Origin: Ailurus styani
Taxonomy: Eukaryota; Chordata; Mammalia; Carnivora; Ailuridae
Assembly: GCA_002007465.1 (NCBI GenBank)
Contig: LNAC01000018.1
Span: 2,136,920 to 2,200,919 of the forward strand
DNA: 64,000 bases
Direction of reading: 5' to 3'
This document shows, piece after piece, positions 21,977-32,734 of the stretch. A program made the translations under genes and the position numbers. Under the pieces are notes generated by a model that searched no databases, had not been told where the DNA came from, and was given only the letters and a program-made list of their open reading frames with translations. Positions within the stretch are counted from its first letter, which is position 1; the number at the start of each line of letters is the position of its first letter.

Positions 21977-22187
21977 TTTTTTAATTTTTATTATTATTTT
22001 TAAAGATTTATTTATTTATGAAAGAGAGAGAGCATGAGCTGGGGGAGGGGCAGAAGGAGAGGGAGACAAGCAGATTCCCTGCTGAGAGGGGATCTGGATT
22101 CAGAGCTCAATCCCAGGACCCCGAGATCACGACCCGAGCTGAAATCAAGAGTCAGACACTTAACTGACTGAGCCCCCCAGGCGCCTC
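21977..22187 (-). mobile_element. SINEC, antisense, full length
   Basis: Perfect 15-bp target-site duplication ATCTCAAGAACTTTA at 21962-21976 and 22188-22202. Head end reads GAGCCCCCCAGGCGCC. Confidence 0.96.
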
Positions 22188-22469
22188 ATCTCAAGAACTT
22201 TAAAATACAGGGAGCAGCCATCCTCACATCCACATGCAGTTCTATCCTATTCTAGTCGTAGTCACAGTTCAATTCAAAGGATTGAATTTACTACCTACTA
22301 TGTGTCAGGGGCGCAGGTGTGGAGGGCAGGAAGGCCACAAACTTGGGAGTCAGGCAAATCTGATGTAACACCTACAGCCAAAAATGCTTTTCCATATCAA
22401 AACAATGAAAAAGTGGAAACAAGTGAATTGACCCCCCCAGGTTGAAACATTAGGTGGGAACCCGTGAAG

Positions 22470-22815
22470 GCTTCTAGGCAAGGTTTTCACTTCTTCAGGC
22501 CTTCCTCCCTGACTGAATACTCCCAGTGTGTCAGGCATCGTAACTTCCATTTATCAGGACTCCCTCAATCCCCTCAAGATGTCTCCCTTGTTGCCCAGGC
22601 GGAAGGACCCCTCCTGCTCTCTGTTCCCACGGGCTGGACACAGTTCCGTACATACACGTCACACCGTGTCTAGTCATTTGTTTACCTGGTTCCCTCCTCT
22701 ACTTGAGAGAGGGCCTCTCGAGGGGCACAGCCTGAGTCCTGGGTGTCTGTGTGTCCCCAGCAATGAGCTCAGAGCCTGGCAATCGTAAGGGGTTTGTTGC
22801 GTGAGTGCCAGGGGA
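22470..22815 (+). mobile_element. L2 3' end, sense
   Basis: AGGCCTTCCTCCCTGACTGA at the start, then CTTGAGAGAGGGCCTCTCGA and GTGTGTCCCCAGCAATGAGC, and an end GCCTGGCAATCGTAAGGGGT, in L2 order. Confidence 0.75.
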
Positions 22816-22817
22816 TT

Positions 22818-22878
22818 AAATGATGACTGGTGTGTGGCTCAAAAGGGACATCACAAATGATGACTGGTGTGTGGCTCA
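22818..22878 (+). repeat. Short tandem duplication (24-bp identical copies, 37-bp period)
   Basis: AAATGATGACTGGTGTGTGG plus CTCA occurs identically at 22818-22841 and 22855-22878, at the 3' edge of the L2 element. Confidence 0.95.
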
Positions 22879-22889
22879 CAAGAACACAC

Positions 22890-23042
22890 ACTGCATATTA
22901 TTACGTGTCATCTCTCAATTACTCTTCCCAATAATCTTCTGAGGAAGGCACCATCATTATCTACCCTCTACAGATGGGGAAACTGAGTCACAGAGTGGTC
23001 CAGCCATTTGCTCAGGAAGGGTAGAGCCAGGGTGTGGAGGCC
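22890..23042 (-). mobile_element. MIR, antisense
   Basis: CTACAGATGGGGAAACTGAG, CATTTGCTCAGGAAGGG and AGAGCCAGGGTGTGGAGG follow the complement of MIR. Confidence 0.85.
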
Positions 23043-23799
23043 ACCTCTGCTCTTAAACACTTCCCTCCACAGTTGGCTGTCCACAGCGGGGGCCGTAAGC
23101 ACCTCGCTGGGCTGCCGGGTGGGCAGGGTGGGATCTGGGGAGCCCCCGAAGGTGGGCAGAGAAAGGGATGGGGAGGATATTGCCAGGGAAGAGCAGGTGA
23201 GTCATCCATCAGGCTGACTGTTCAGGAAAGGACCCAGAATTGCAGGGGCACGTTGTCCCCTCACCTGGACGGCCGCTGAAGGCTCCTGGGCAGGAGAGTG
23301 CAAAGGTGGGGCTGGGAACCCCGGGTTGGCAACACAAGCAGGATGGCTGCAGAGGGTTGGGGAGAGGCCGGGGCAGGACCGAGATCCCACGGTTGTCCTG
23401 GGGAAGAGGGATGAACGTCCTGAGCTCAGAGACAGGGACAGGGGCTGGAAGGCAGGCAAATAGTCAATGAGTCAGTACAAGGGAAGGCTCCTTGGAAGCA
23501 GGGCGGAAAGTCTCCATGGCAGCCATGGACTCCCCCTCTGGGAAATTGGCCTTGCTGGCCTTCCAGTTTCATTTTTAGTCACTCCCATAAGCCCCTGAGG
23601 TGGAAAGGTGGGGGTGGGGATCCACCAACCCTTGGATGCTTTCAGTGTCTGTGTCTCGGCCATGTCAGGAATGGTCTCAGACACCAAGATAAACAGCTCA
23701 TTGACCTGGCCCAGGCCTGAGAATGATGCCGATAGAGCCTGTGAATCAGCCCCAGGCTCTGGTCCAGGACAGAGATGTTTCCCAGCTAGTGGGAAGGGA
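23043..23799. other. GC-rich unique DNA
   Basis: No recognisable exon or repeat. Confidence 0.5.
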
Positions 23800-23938
23800 A
23801 CAAGCCAGCCACTGTTCTAGAAATTTCCACTCACGTTGTCTCCCTTTTAGAGGGGAGAAAGCTGAGGGCTACAGAGGGGACAGGCCTTGTTCAAGGTCAC
23901 ACAGCCAGCATGCAGCAGAGCCAGTGTCGGAGAAGGCC
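23800..23938 (-). mobile_element. MIR, antisense
   Basis: AGAGGGGAGAAAGCTGAGGG, CAAGGTCACACAGCCAGCAT and GCAGAGCCAGTGTCGG follow the complement of MIR. Confidence 0.85.
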
Positions 23939-24129
23939 TCCGCCCGAACTAAGCCCAGCACCAGGGCCGTTTCTGGCTCACGATGCCTCTCCCGTTATCT
24001 CCACCAGCCCAACAGGATGCTTTCTGGACTTGCACTGCCTTGGAAGTTAGGTGTTTCCTTCATTGTACAATAAATTCTGACAACCCAGGAGTCTTCGACA
24101 AACTCTTTCTTGTTCAAAACATCCCATAC

Positions 24130-24605
24130 TGACCCCTGATTATCGAGGAGGGAGCACATGCAATACACCAGCAGGCATTAGGATTGGTCAACGGTTTTCC
24201 CATTTCCCTCCTCCTTGGCATGTGGCAGGCAGAAGGTTCTCTTTGGAGGTTAAGGAAGCCATCGATCTTGCCCTAGCCTATGAAATGTGAACAGAGTGAC
24301 TAGACCCTTCTGGGAGGTTCTACGTATGAGCCAGTGTGCAATTTCAGCTGGGTGTTCTTCCAGCTCGGCAACCACGACAGCAGGTGTTGACATAGATGGA
24401 CCGGGTTACCAAGTGTCTACCCCGATGAAGGCCCTTTCCTTCTGGCCCCCACTGGACATGTAGTGTGAGCCAGAAGTAACTCTTGTCATTTGGGGCTTGT
24501 TGTCAGCATAGTACGGACTAGCCCATTCTGACTGACACAGACATTTGTATCTGGACATGGAGTGGTATTGAAACATACAAACAATGAAAAGACATGGCAT
24601 TCTCT
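24130..24605 (+). mobile_element. Old LTR-like dispersed repeat
   Basis: The end GTCAGCATAGTACGGACTAG ... CTGACTGACACAG matches the usual terminus of several old mammalian LTR repeats, and upstream phrases (AGCCTATGAAATGTGAACAG) recur in such elements. Family not determined. Confidence 0.45.
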
Positions 24606-24894
24606 TAGAGGGGCAGGGGCAGGCAGGGAGAAAACTGATGTTGGAGGCTGGCCAGATGGCATCCTTTCGGTGGAGAAGTATTTGGTAAAACTATCACATG
24701 TGGTCACTTGGAATTGAACTCTAGGGAAAGAAGTTTGAAGACAGAATGTTAGTAGTGTGATCTTCCTAGTGTGGGCTGCAAAATAGTGATGAGCTCAGAA
24801 ATGATGGGGTTAGGGATGGGCCAGGTTAATACATGGGTGTCGACCGGAGGGTGACATGGGGAACACTTGGGTTCTTCCAATTCCAGCCAAGAAG

Positions 24895-25440
24895 GGTTAA
24901 GGGACTGGATTTACCCACCCACCTGAAACAACTAAAAATATGAACCAAGGGATTTCAAGACACTGGACCTCAAGCAGCACAGAACAATGATTCCCGGGAC
25001 CCAAGAAACAGGAGAGATGAGCCCTAGGATTGCCCCATCTCGCTGTCCCGAGAGAGTTTCCAGGCCACAGTGAAGGCAGAAGGAATGCAGGCAGATCCCA
25101 GCAGACTCCCCAAGTTGAGAAGACAAAACTGAATTTAGGGAGCTCGAGGCAGGGAGAATTCACAGGGCACAGATGACAGCTAAGAGAACTACGGAGTGCA
25201 AGAAGTCCAGAGATCCACAGAGGGTCCCCGTCAAGTCTTCACAGAGCACTGAGAAGCCCATGCATGGAGGAAACAATGTGGGGAGGCCCAGGAGGAAGGA
25301 TCTGGAAGGATTAGAGGGAAGAGTGGAACTGCCCCAGGGCCCAGAAGATTGCCTGTTCTCCAGCCAGACTGAACAATCCCATAATTCACAGGGCACTGGG
25401 CAAAGCACTCAGAAGGGTCTTGCTTCAGCGGTCGGGGATC
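24895..25440 (+). mobile_element. L1M 5'-UTR-like fragment, sense
   Basis: Ordered phrases resembling an old L1 5' UTR: CTGAAACAACTAAAAATATG, GGGACCCAAGAAACAGG, TGGGGAGGCCCAGGAGGAAG and TTCTCCAGCCAGACTGAACA. No coding frame. Confidence 0.45.
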
Positions 25441-25784
25441 ATTGGCTCTACAAGGTGTTATGTTGATAAAACAAAATCACCATCGGCATCTGACTATGGT
25501 ACTGACTGCAGTGATGCAGATTCCTCTGGGTCTGGCGTATTATGATCTTGTGTAATGATCCAAGTCTTCTGTCACTTTTCCCCTCTATCCAAAGTACTTG
25601 AAAACCTCTGTTTGAGCATCGTGCCATCACTTGGTGTAAAGCTGTCGTCACTGTGCTATGCCTCTTCCTAGCTTCGGGAGCCCTTGAAAATAAAATAGTA
25701 CTACTTGGTGCCAACAGGACTCTCAATTCAAATGAAAATTATGGCCCTAAAAGCACATGATGGTACTTAGTTATCAAATGTTTA
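25441..25784. other. Unique DNA, nothing recognised
   Basis: AT-moderate sequence between the L1 fragment and the hAT element. A minus-strand frame of 92 codons shows no known motif. Confidence 0.45.
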
Positions 25785-26726
25785 AATAGATCCATGATTT
25801 TCAAGGTGTTGGCCACTCTGGAGGTTCCTGAGAACTCTCAGGGGCTCTAAAAGTCAAAAACTATTCTCATAATAATATGAAGCTGTTATTTTCCTTTTTC
25901 TGGGCTGGACTTTGCACAGGTGGGGCAAATCAAGGGGGTGCTTTGGCATAAACAGGCAGAGGAAGACCAGGAGGGGCTAGCGGTCATCGGAGTCAGTTTT
26001 CACCACTACACACTTGCACTGGAAAACAAAGAAGTCAGATTGGCTTACGGATATCCTTGATGAAGCAGTAAAAATTATTCATTTGATTAAATATTGAACC
26101 TTGAGGACATGCCTTTTTAATATTCTGGTTCCGTGTGACAAAATGGGAAAAAGGCATAAAGCACTTTGGCTACATAGAAAAACGTGAGGGTTACCTAGAG
26201 GACAAGGGCTCATGTGATTGATTGACTTGTGAGCTAAACTTAGACCCTTTTTTATTCAACACCATTTTTACTTGAAAGACAGATAAAATATAGTTACCCA
26301 GACTTGTGTATTTGGCAGATATGATCTTGAAAAACCAGTGAAATAAGCCTACCCCTTCAAGGAAAAGAAGTTGACATTAATTGTTGCCAATTATAAAATT
26401 CAAGCTTTCAAGGGCAAATCAGAATTTTGGAAAATTTGTATTGCCACTGTGAGAACAACAGCTTCCCAATACATTGGGATTGGTCATAAAAGTAAGGAAT
26501 GTTATTTTTTAAATATTATATTATGAAATGTATCAACATTTGGAAGATCAAAATAACTCAGTGAACCAATATTTTCCAAATGTTTGGTGCATGATGTTTT
26601 AAGACCAGGCATGGGCAAAAGATGCATTTAAACGGCAAGGTTGACAAGTGGATTTTAATGAAACAGAGTATGAAAAGTTCACGAATAGGATTTCCGATTC
26701 CTCACTGCAATTCAGCTGTTCATTTT

Positions 26727-26825
26727 TTTTTTTTAAGTAAACTCTAGGCCCAACATGGGGCTCAAACTCACGACCTTGAAATGAAGAATCCCACACTCTG
26801 CTGACTGAACCAGCCAGGTGTTCCT
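26727..26825 (-). mobile_element. Older tRNA-type carnivore SINE, antisense
   Basis: AAGTAAACTCTAGGCCCAAC, CTCAAACTCACGACCTTG and GAACCAGCCAGGTGTTCC. It interrupts the transposase pseudogene. Confidence 0.88.
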
Positions 26826-27079
26826 CATTGTAACTACCCTTTAAGAAACTACCGCTTGCTGAGCTTTGCTGCATTGGCAAAGCAAGATATTCACAAGTAT
26901 CTCAGAAATTTAAAATACTCCTCCCTTTTCCAACTATATGTTTATGCAAAACTAGGTTATCTTAAAAAGAAAAAGCTTTTTAAAAACAGCTTTATTGAGA
27001 TATCACTGACATACAAAAATTGTATATATTTAAGGTGCACAACTGGATTATTTTTGTCATTTTTAAATTTTTTTAATTT

Positions 27080-27274
27080 TTAAAAAAAGATTTTATTTAT
27101 TCATTTGACAGAGAGAGTGTGTGTGCACAAGGAGGGGGGAGGGGCAGAGGGAGAAGCAGCCTTCCCATTGAGCAGGGAGCCTGATGTGGATCCCAGAACT
27201 TGATCCCAGGACCCTGAGATCATGACCTGAGCTGAAGGCAGACACTTAACCAACTAAGCCACCCAGGCACCCCT
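27080..27274 (-). mobile_element. SINEC, antisense
   Basis: AAAAAAGATTTTATTTATTC start, GA/GT-rich middle and head end GCCACCCAGGCACCCC. Confidence 0.93.
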
Positions 27275-27316
27275 GGATGTTTTGATATACATATTCATTG
27301 TGGAAAGATCACCACA

Positions 27317-27509
27317 GGGTGCCTGGGTAGCTCAGTGGGTTAAAGCCTCTGCCTTCGGCTCAGGTCATGATCTCAGCGTCCTGGGATCGAGGCCCGAAGC
27401 AGGCTGAGCCTGCTTCCTCTTCTCTCTCTCTGCCTGCCTCTCTGCCTACTTGTAATCTCTCTCTCTCTCTGTGTCAAATAAATAAATAAAATCTTTAAAA
27501 AAAAAAAAA
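27317..27509 (+). mobile_element. SINEC, sense, young mustelid type
   Basis: Perfect 14-bp duplication GAAAGATCACCACA at 27303-27316 and 27510-27523. The body carries GTTAAAGCCTCTGCCTTCGG and a CTGCCTACTTGTAATCTC tail. Confidence 0.97.
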
Positions 27510-27554
27510 GAAAGATCACCACAATCTTATCTATCACTTTACATATTTACCATA

Positions 27555-27556
<2 letters not shown>

Positions 27557-27587
<31 letters not shown>

Positions 27588-27588
27588 G
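27557..27588. repeat. (GT)n microsatellite
   Basis: About 16 GT units, probably grown from the GTGTGTG stretch in the surrounding L1 3' end. Confidence 0.97.
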
Positions 27589-27879
27589 TAGAAGCAGATT
27601 TTCTTCAGATACTTCAACCAAAACAATATATCAAAATAGATTGACTGCAGAAGCCGATACAAGAGTCCAGCTGTCTTTCATTAAGTCAAACATCAAAGAG
27701 AGTTCCAAAAATTTCAAATAATGCCACTCTTTTCACTAATTTTGTCTTGGAAGATATATTTTCTTAAAATGCATTATGTTGATCATTGTTATTTTAAAAC
27801 AAATCTATATTATAAATTTTTCTCTGTTTTTCTAGAAGGGAATTATAGATAAACATAGCCCATATATGTCAGTTATTAA

Positions 27880-28218
27880 TTTATTGACTCTTAGTTCTAA
27901 ATTCATCCTTCACTGCCAACTCTGCAAAAATGGGGCTGAGCCCTTTAAATGTTTTTTTTCCTCTTTGCCAACTGGCACAGGGCTAAGCTTTGCCAGTAGA
28001 GGGTGCTAGAGACACTGCAGGAGGATGGGGCTTTCTGGTTCAGTGCACTCTCTTGCAGCTTCGGCTCCTGCTGTGGCTGATTCTGTTACTCTGTGACTAC
28101 ATTTGCTCTTGGTCCCTGAGCTATCCCTTATGCTGGAGCAGCCTATGGATGTTAAGTAGCACAATGTAATTCAAATGTAATGCAAATGCTTGAATTTAGG
28201 CACAAAAACTGGAACAGA
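27880..28218 (+). mobile_element. Old dispersed repeat (LTR-like), family unsure
   Basis: The phrases TTTGCCAACTGGCACAGGGC, GCCAGTAGAGGGTGCTAGAG and TTGGTCCCTGAGCTATCCC recall a common mammalian repeat. It contains the CTCF-like core at 27990-28008. Confidence 0.4.
27990..28008 (+). promoter_or_regulatory. CTCF-like motif
   Basis: TTGCCAGTAGAGGGTGCTA matches the CTCF consensus at 14 of 19 positions, with substitutions at tolerated positions. It points right, opposite to the motifs at 5660 and 16741. Confidence 0.5.
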
Positions 28219-28233
28219 AGAGTGGGATTGCCA

Positions 28234-28451
28234 CAGGGTGCCTGGGTGATGCAGTGGGTTTAGCGTCCGTCCGACTCTTGATTTCAGCTCAGGTCATGAT
28301 CTCAGGGTCGTGAGATTGAGCCCCATATCAGGCTTGGAGCTGGGCATGGAGCCTGCTAAAGATTCTCTCTCCCTCTCCCTCTGCCCCTCCCCCTGCTCAT
28401 GCAGGTGCTCGCTCTCTCCCTCAAATAAATAAATAAAATATTTTTTAAAAA
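28234..28451 (+). mobile_element. SINEC, sense, older type
   Basis: Flanking duplication AGAGTGGGATTGCCA (28219-28233) and AGAGTGTGATTGCCA (28452-28466). Body with GACTCTTGATTTCAGCTCAG rather than the younger mustelid version. Confidence 0.96.
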
Positions 28452-28466
28452 AGAGTGTGATTGCCA

Positions 28467-29465
28467 TTCTATGATATAATAATTTAAAAAATTAATAGCT
28501 TTCCTAACCATCAGTGCCTCAGGACCTTAGTGAGCTTACCTAACAGAAATGAGAAAACCCACCCCCCACCCCCCGGGAAAAAGGGAGACCCAGGTCTGTG
28601 AGAACTTGTAGGCTGCTGTAATGACACCTGGTCCCCTCCTCAGGGGTCTCAGTCCCTTGCCCAGAGTGCAAGGAGTACCAATGGGCCCAGGAATGCTCTT
28701 TTTTCTCCCGCTGGGTCTAAGGAGGTTGGGAGATGACAATAAAGCTGACTCTTTGTTGTTGTATTCACAGCATTATAAGCTTCTTTCTCTAGGGAAATAC
28801 CTATTTGCTTAGAGTGAACTTGAAGACCGGACTTCAGTCAAAATAATAGTTAGAACTGAAGTGGGGACAAATCAGTTGGGGTGACCTGACTGTGCAGAGG
28901 AAGGAGGGGTGCGGTCGTGAGTTCCAGCAACCACGGACTCCAGCAGCAGATGCGAGGCACACCCCCAGGACCTCCTCGGGGTCACCAGCCCGGGGAGCAC
29001 TCACGACCAGCCCCTCTGCAGCTGGACTTGGCATTTGCACAAATCCAAAGACCCATCTCTCTCCCAGCTGCCCCACCCTGTACATTTTTACCTAAGGAAA
29101 CCAAGCATTGCTTTAAAAAGACTAAATTATTTTATGCACTTTAAAATTATTGGGGTAGATTAAACTGTAACATTTCTTGCCTCTGCTACCCAATGGATAG
29201 AGACTGGAAGGAGATGAGATCAATTTTTGGGAAACAAAAATAAAATTATGTATTTCTCTGAACATCTGAAGACAGCATAAGCAAGTTTGAGACCCGACTA
29301 CCTGGATATAGTTTATCCTGCCCCACTAACTGCTACCTGTCCTATGCACAAGACTCTCCTCTTCCCCCACGGCAGACATCTGATTCTCAATGCATATATC
29401 TTAAAATGAAGTTACGGAACCCTGACCATGTATTCTACCGAAGGAATGGGCAAGGCTTTTCTGTG
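28467..29465. other. Unique DNA, nothing recognised
   Basis: C-rich run near 28560, AATAAA at 28738. No exon or transcript end can be supported from sequence alone. Confidence 0.45.
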
Positions 29466-29467
29466 CT

Positions 29468-29650
29468 GGGCCAGGTAGTAAGTATTCAAGGCCACATATG
29501 GTCCCTGTAGGAACGACTCAGCTTAGCTGTTGTAGTGTGAAAGCAAACACAGACACGAGTAACATAACTGTGTTTCAGTAAAACTTTACTAACAAAAAAA
29601 TACACTATGCTAGCTTTGCCTGTGGGCTACAGTTTGTTAATTTCTGGCCT
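29468..29650 (-). mobile_element. Non-autonomous hAT-Charlie element fragment
   Basis: AAGGCCACATATGGTCCCTG, AGCTGTTGTAGTGTGAAAGC, TCAGTAAAACTTTACTAAC and GGGCTACAGTTTGTTAATTT follow a common hAT-Charlie MER element read toward its terminus. Confidence 0.7.
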
Positions 29651-30104
29651 AAGGTGTAGCAGCCAGTGTCGGCCCATGATGCAGTCTATCGCCGTCTTTG
29701 GAGACGAAAGGCCTCTCTCTCCTCTTCTCCCTTCTAAATCTCACATGCAGGCCTCTCCTAGGCAAACTCATCCAGAACCATTCTGAAGGGAATTCTGGGA
29801 CATGTGGTTCTTGGTTTCCCCTCTTCAAGAGGGTGACAGTTTGCTTAGTTGGCGATAGAGAACCCAGCACACCAAGGTAACGAATCACAGAAGATTTACA
29901 GGCCGTGGTGCCAGAATGACAGAAACCCAGTCCTTAGAACCATCTATTGTTCTTTGAATTAAAATAGTGAATTCGACTTGCCTAAAGGAGGCAGTTGAAT
30001 TCTCTTTCATGTTTCATAGGGTTGGGATAGTACTCCCCAGGGTCGGGAGCTCAGGCTCCTTTGATCTCAAGGTCCCATCCATCATGACTTCCCTGCCAAG
30101 GTCA
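29651..30104. other. Unique DNA, nothing recognised
   Basis: No exon or named repeat seen. Confidence 0.45.
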
Positions 30105-30400
30105 CGTTATGGTTCAGGGCGGTGCTGGACTCAGGTCCACATTCCAGCCAACAGGAATCAGGATGGGTAGAAGAAGGCCACAGCCCTTCGTCCAGGGACA
30201 TTTCCTAGAAAGTGTGTATGCTTCTTCTGTTCACATGTCATTCACAGAGTTTAGTTACAAGGGCAACATACATCTGCAAGAGAGGATGAGAAATTGCATT
30301 TTTATTTCAGGTGGCCATGTGCCCAGCTAAAAATCAGGTGGCTTGTAGCCAAGGAAGAAAGGAAGAGCAGGTAGTAAGGGACAACTAGTGATCTTTGATA
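30105..30400 (+). mobile_element. Old dispersed repeat, family unsure
   Basis: GGTGGCCATGTGCCCAGCTA and CAAGGAAGAAAGGAAGAGCA followed by ACAACTAGTGATCTTTG resemble a common mammalian repeat end. It abuts the start of the 34-bp array. Confidence 0.4.
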
Positions 30401-31260
30401 TACCAAGCTTCCCTACTCACACTTAATAAAGACAAAGCTTCTGAAATAATACTGTGTTCCTACAGGCCAGTTTACTTGTACCACATTCTTACTGGCCAAA
30501 GTGCTGACCTGCTGTGCTATTAAATGCCGGGATTCTGAATCACATAAAATGTTCATTGGCCAAGATTCTGAATTAGATAAAATTCGCTCAGGCTAAAATT
30601 TCAGATTCACCTAAAGTTCTTACAAGCCAAGATTCAGAAACAAAATCCAAGAAACCGAACTTCCCAAATCACATGAAATTCTCTTGATCCAGCACTCAGA
30701 ATTATCTGAGATTCCTACAAAACAAGTTCTCAGACTCACGCAAGAGTGCTCTAAGCTAAGGTACATGGAGACCGAGAATCCAGATTTACACTAAATTTCT
30801 TATAGACCAAGTTTCCAAATAGCAAGTTTCTCAAATAGCAAGTTTCTGCAATAACACAGTGTTATCACAGTAATATTGTCATAGCCGGGATGCTGGCATC
30901 AAGCATACCAATTCTTTCAGGCCAAGTTTTGAGAATTACATAATGTTTTAATAAATGAAGTTTTCAGAATCATGTAAGTGTATTGCAGGTCAATCTTCAC
31001 ACAAGTTTATGAAATGACATAACATTATCATAACCAAAAATTGTAAATCATATAACGTTCCTTCAGGTTAATATTTCAGAATCACCCAAAGTTATTTTAA
31101 GCCATTTGATTTAGAATCACATAGCATTCCTAGCACCTGATGTTCCATAAACCCATACAATTCTCCCAGACCAAGTTTCCAGAACCACACAGGGTTCTTA
31201 AACGACCTGTGTCCTGGAATTCCATGCAATTCTTGCAGATGACATTCTGGGTCTCTGGTT
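30401..31260 (+). repeat. Highly diverged ~34-bp tandem array (about 25 units)
   Basis: Units begin near CCAAG and follow a loose pattern CCAAGTTTTCAGAATCAC, then ATAAAATTCTTACAGG. Anchors lie at 30560, 30593, 30627, 30689, 30722, 30755, 30922, 30956, 30990, 31034, 31068, 31102, 31136, 31171, 31206 and 31240: mostly 33-35 bases apart, with a few shorter or longer steps. Neighbouring units are only about 55-75 percent alike by eye, so this is an old, decayed satellite-like array. No sustained reading frame. Confidence 0.8.
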
Positions 31261-31490
31261 CCTATGTCTCCACTGAGCTGGAATTTGAACTTGTGTCTAC
31301 TCTCAAGTTAGAATTTATACAACATCACCCTCTCTGATGCAAGTGTCAGGCACTCTTCCTCTTGCTAGTCTCTTCCAACAGTTGCCTAACCCATAACAGA
31401 TCCTAGAAGTGTTTATGTATTTGTGAGAGGCAGGAAGGCCAGAGTAGGAGGCGGCATCATCTGTGTATGAAGCGTTAATAAAAAGAACAA

Positions 31491-31730
31491 CATTTACTGA
31501 GTGTTTATTATGTGCATCATACTAGTTCTTGACACATTTGATTTCACTTGATTGTCCCAGCAACCCTGTGATTGAATTATCACTATGACTAGCATCATTA
31601 ATAATTAGCATCAGTATCCTCATTTTATAGATGATCAAACTCAGTTAAGTGACTCATCTAAGGTCATAAAATTATGAAACAGATTCAAAGCTGTAGGTCT
31701 GGTTGTTGGCTCCAGAGGTATAGGGACATA
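31491..31730 (-). mobile_element. MIR, antisense
   Basis: TTTACTGAGTGTTTATTATG, CCCAGCAACCCTGTGATTGA and ATTTTATAGATGATCAAACT in MIR complement order; nearly full length. Confidence 0.88.
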
Positions 31731-32511
31731 CCTCCTGCCTTAGGGCAGAGCCCAGTAAAGGACCACCCCACTCTTGAGATCAAAACTACTAACTTTCAAC
31801 AGGAAGATGATAAAAGGAGCCATCTATAGAAATTATCCTTCCTCGGAGCAGGCAGAAAGTGAAGACTCAGGAAGACTTGGGAAAGCATAAATCTAAATAA
31901 GGTGACCAGGGTGAAGCCTTGAATGCATGCCCCATAAGAACCATGAAACCAGACTCACTGTGTTGGCACATGCAGAGACAACAGATGTATTGGCAAAGGA
32001 GTTGTAGCCATCAGTGGGTTTTCACACGGTAAATGAGCAGACTTTCATCAGCAGCAAGTGGGGAAGCAGGGAAGCCTGTTTGGCTGACGTGAATATTCTG
32101 GTCCATTTGGCAGATATGTTCCTAAGGTGGAAATGCGTATACCATTTAGCATAATTTGTTGAGCTTCTACCATGTTCCTTGATCTAGAGATAAAATATTA
32201 TAAAAATGTATAAGGCACGATGTTTGTTTTTAAGAAGTTCCACTTTAATAGGAGGAACAGGTGAACAAAGATCAAATATAAGTGAGGGGGCCACACACTC
32301 CTGCACAGAGAGATGGACATGGTGGGCTGGATCTATAAGGACAGGAAAGAAGAAGTCAGCTAGATGGGGTAGAACTGGCAGAAGGGGTGGGAGGCCTTTC
32401 CATCGAGAGGACCCACCAGACGCACAGGTTCTTGGGGGAAGGACACCGTGTGCATGGGGAACCACGAGGAAGTGTGCCTGCCTTGGACATAGGGCTCACA
32501 GTAGGACTCTT
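31731..32511. other. Unique DNA with possible L2/L3 remnant
   Basis: Sequence around 32200-32400 resembles an old LINE 3' end on the complement, but too diverged to name. No exon recognised. Confidence 0.4.
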
Positions 32512-32524
32512 AAGGAGCAGGGAG

Positions 32525-32721
32525 GGGGCGCCTGGGTGGCTCAGTGGGTTAAAGCCTCTGCCTTCTGCTCAGGTCATGATCTCAGGGTCCTGGGATCCAG
32601 CCCCGCATCGGGCTCCCTGCTCAGTGGGGAGCCTGTTTTCCCCTGTCTGTCTGCCTGCCTCTCTGCCTACTTGTGATCCCTCTCTCTGTCAAATAAATAA
32701 ATCAAATCTTAAAAAAAAAAA
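32525..32721 (+). mobile_element. SINEC, sense, young mustelid type
   Basis: Flanks AAGGAGCAGGGAG (32512-32524) and AAGGAGTAGGGAG (32722-32734). Canonical head GGGGGCGCCTGGGTGGCTCA. Confidence 0.97.
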
Positions 32722-32734
32722 AAGGAGTAGGGAG

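Larger units (their letters stand above)
26975..27600 (-). mobile_element. L1 3' fragment nested in the hAT element, antisense
   Basis: AAACAGCTTTATTGAGATAT, TTTAAGGTGCACAACTGG, ATGTTTTGATATACATATTC and ATCACCACAATCTTATCTAT are the complement of an L1M 3' end, interrupted by two SINEs and ending in a (GT)n tract. Confidence 0.75.
25785..27870 (+). mobile_element. Decayed hAT-Charlie DNA transposon with transposase pseudogene
   Basis: After a non-coding left end (AGTCAAAAACTATTCTCATA), the plus strand encodes broken pieces of a hAT (Charlie/Buster) transposase related to the domesticated FAM200A/ZBED5/SCAND3 group. Readable parts include LVPCDKMGKRHKALWLHRKT near 26128 and, after the insertions, the C-terminal hATC dimerisation region around 27600-27735. 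Stops and shifts occur throughout and no frame exceeds about 75 codons. The frame is cut near the conserved Phe-Ser-Ser of hATC by a LINE fragment (26975-27600) carrying two SINEs, and an older SINE sits at 26727-26825. Not functional; exact Charlie subfamily not determined. Confidence 0.8.

Noticed and set aside
26856..27083. 75-codon plus-strand frame as a small gene
   Set aside because: It is a piece of the decayed hAT transposase running into an inserted L1 fragment.
30401..31260. CRISPR-like array (short regularly spaced repeats)
   Set aside because: Mammalian genomic context, contiguous 34-bp units without distinct spacers, and strong unit divergence; a decayed tandem repeat fits.
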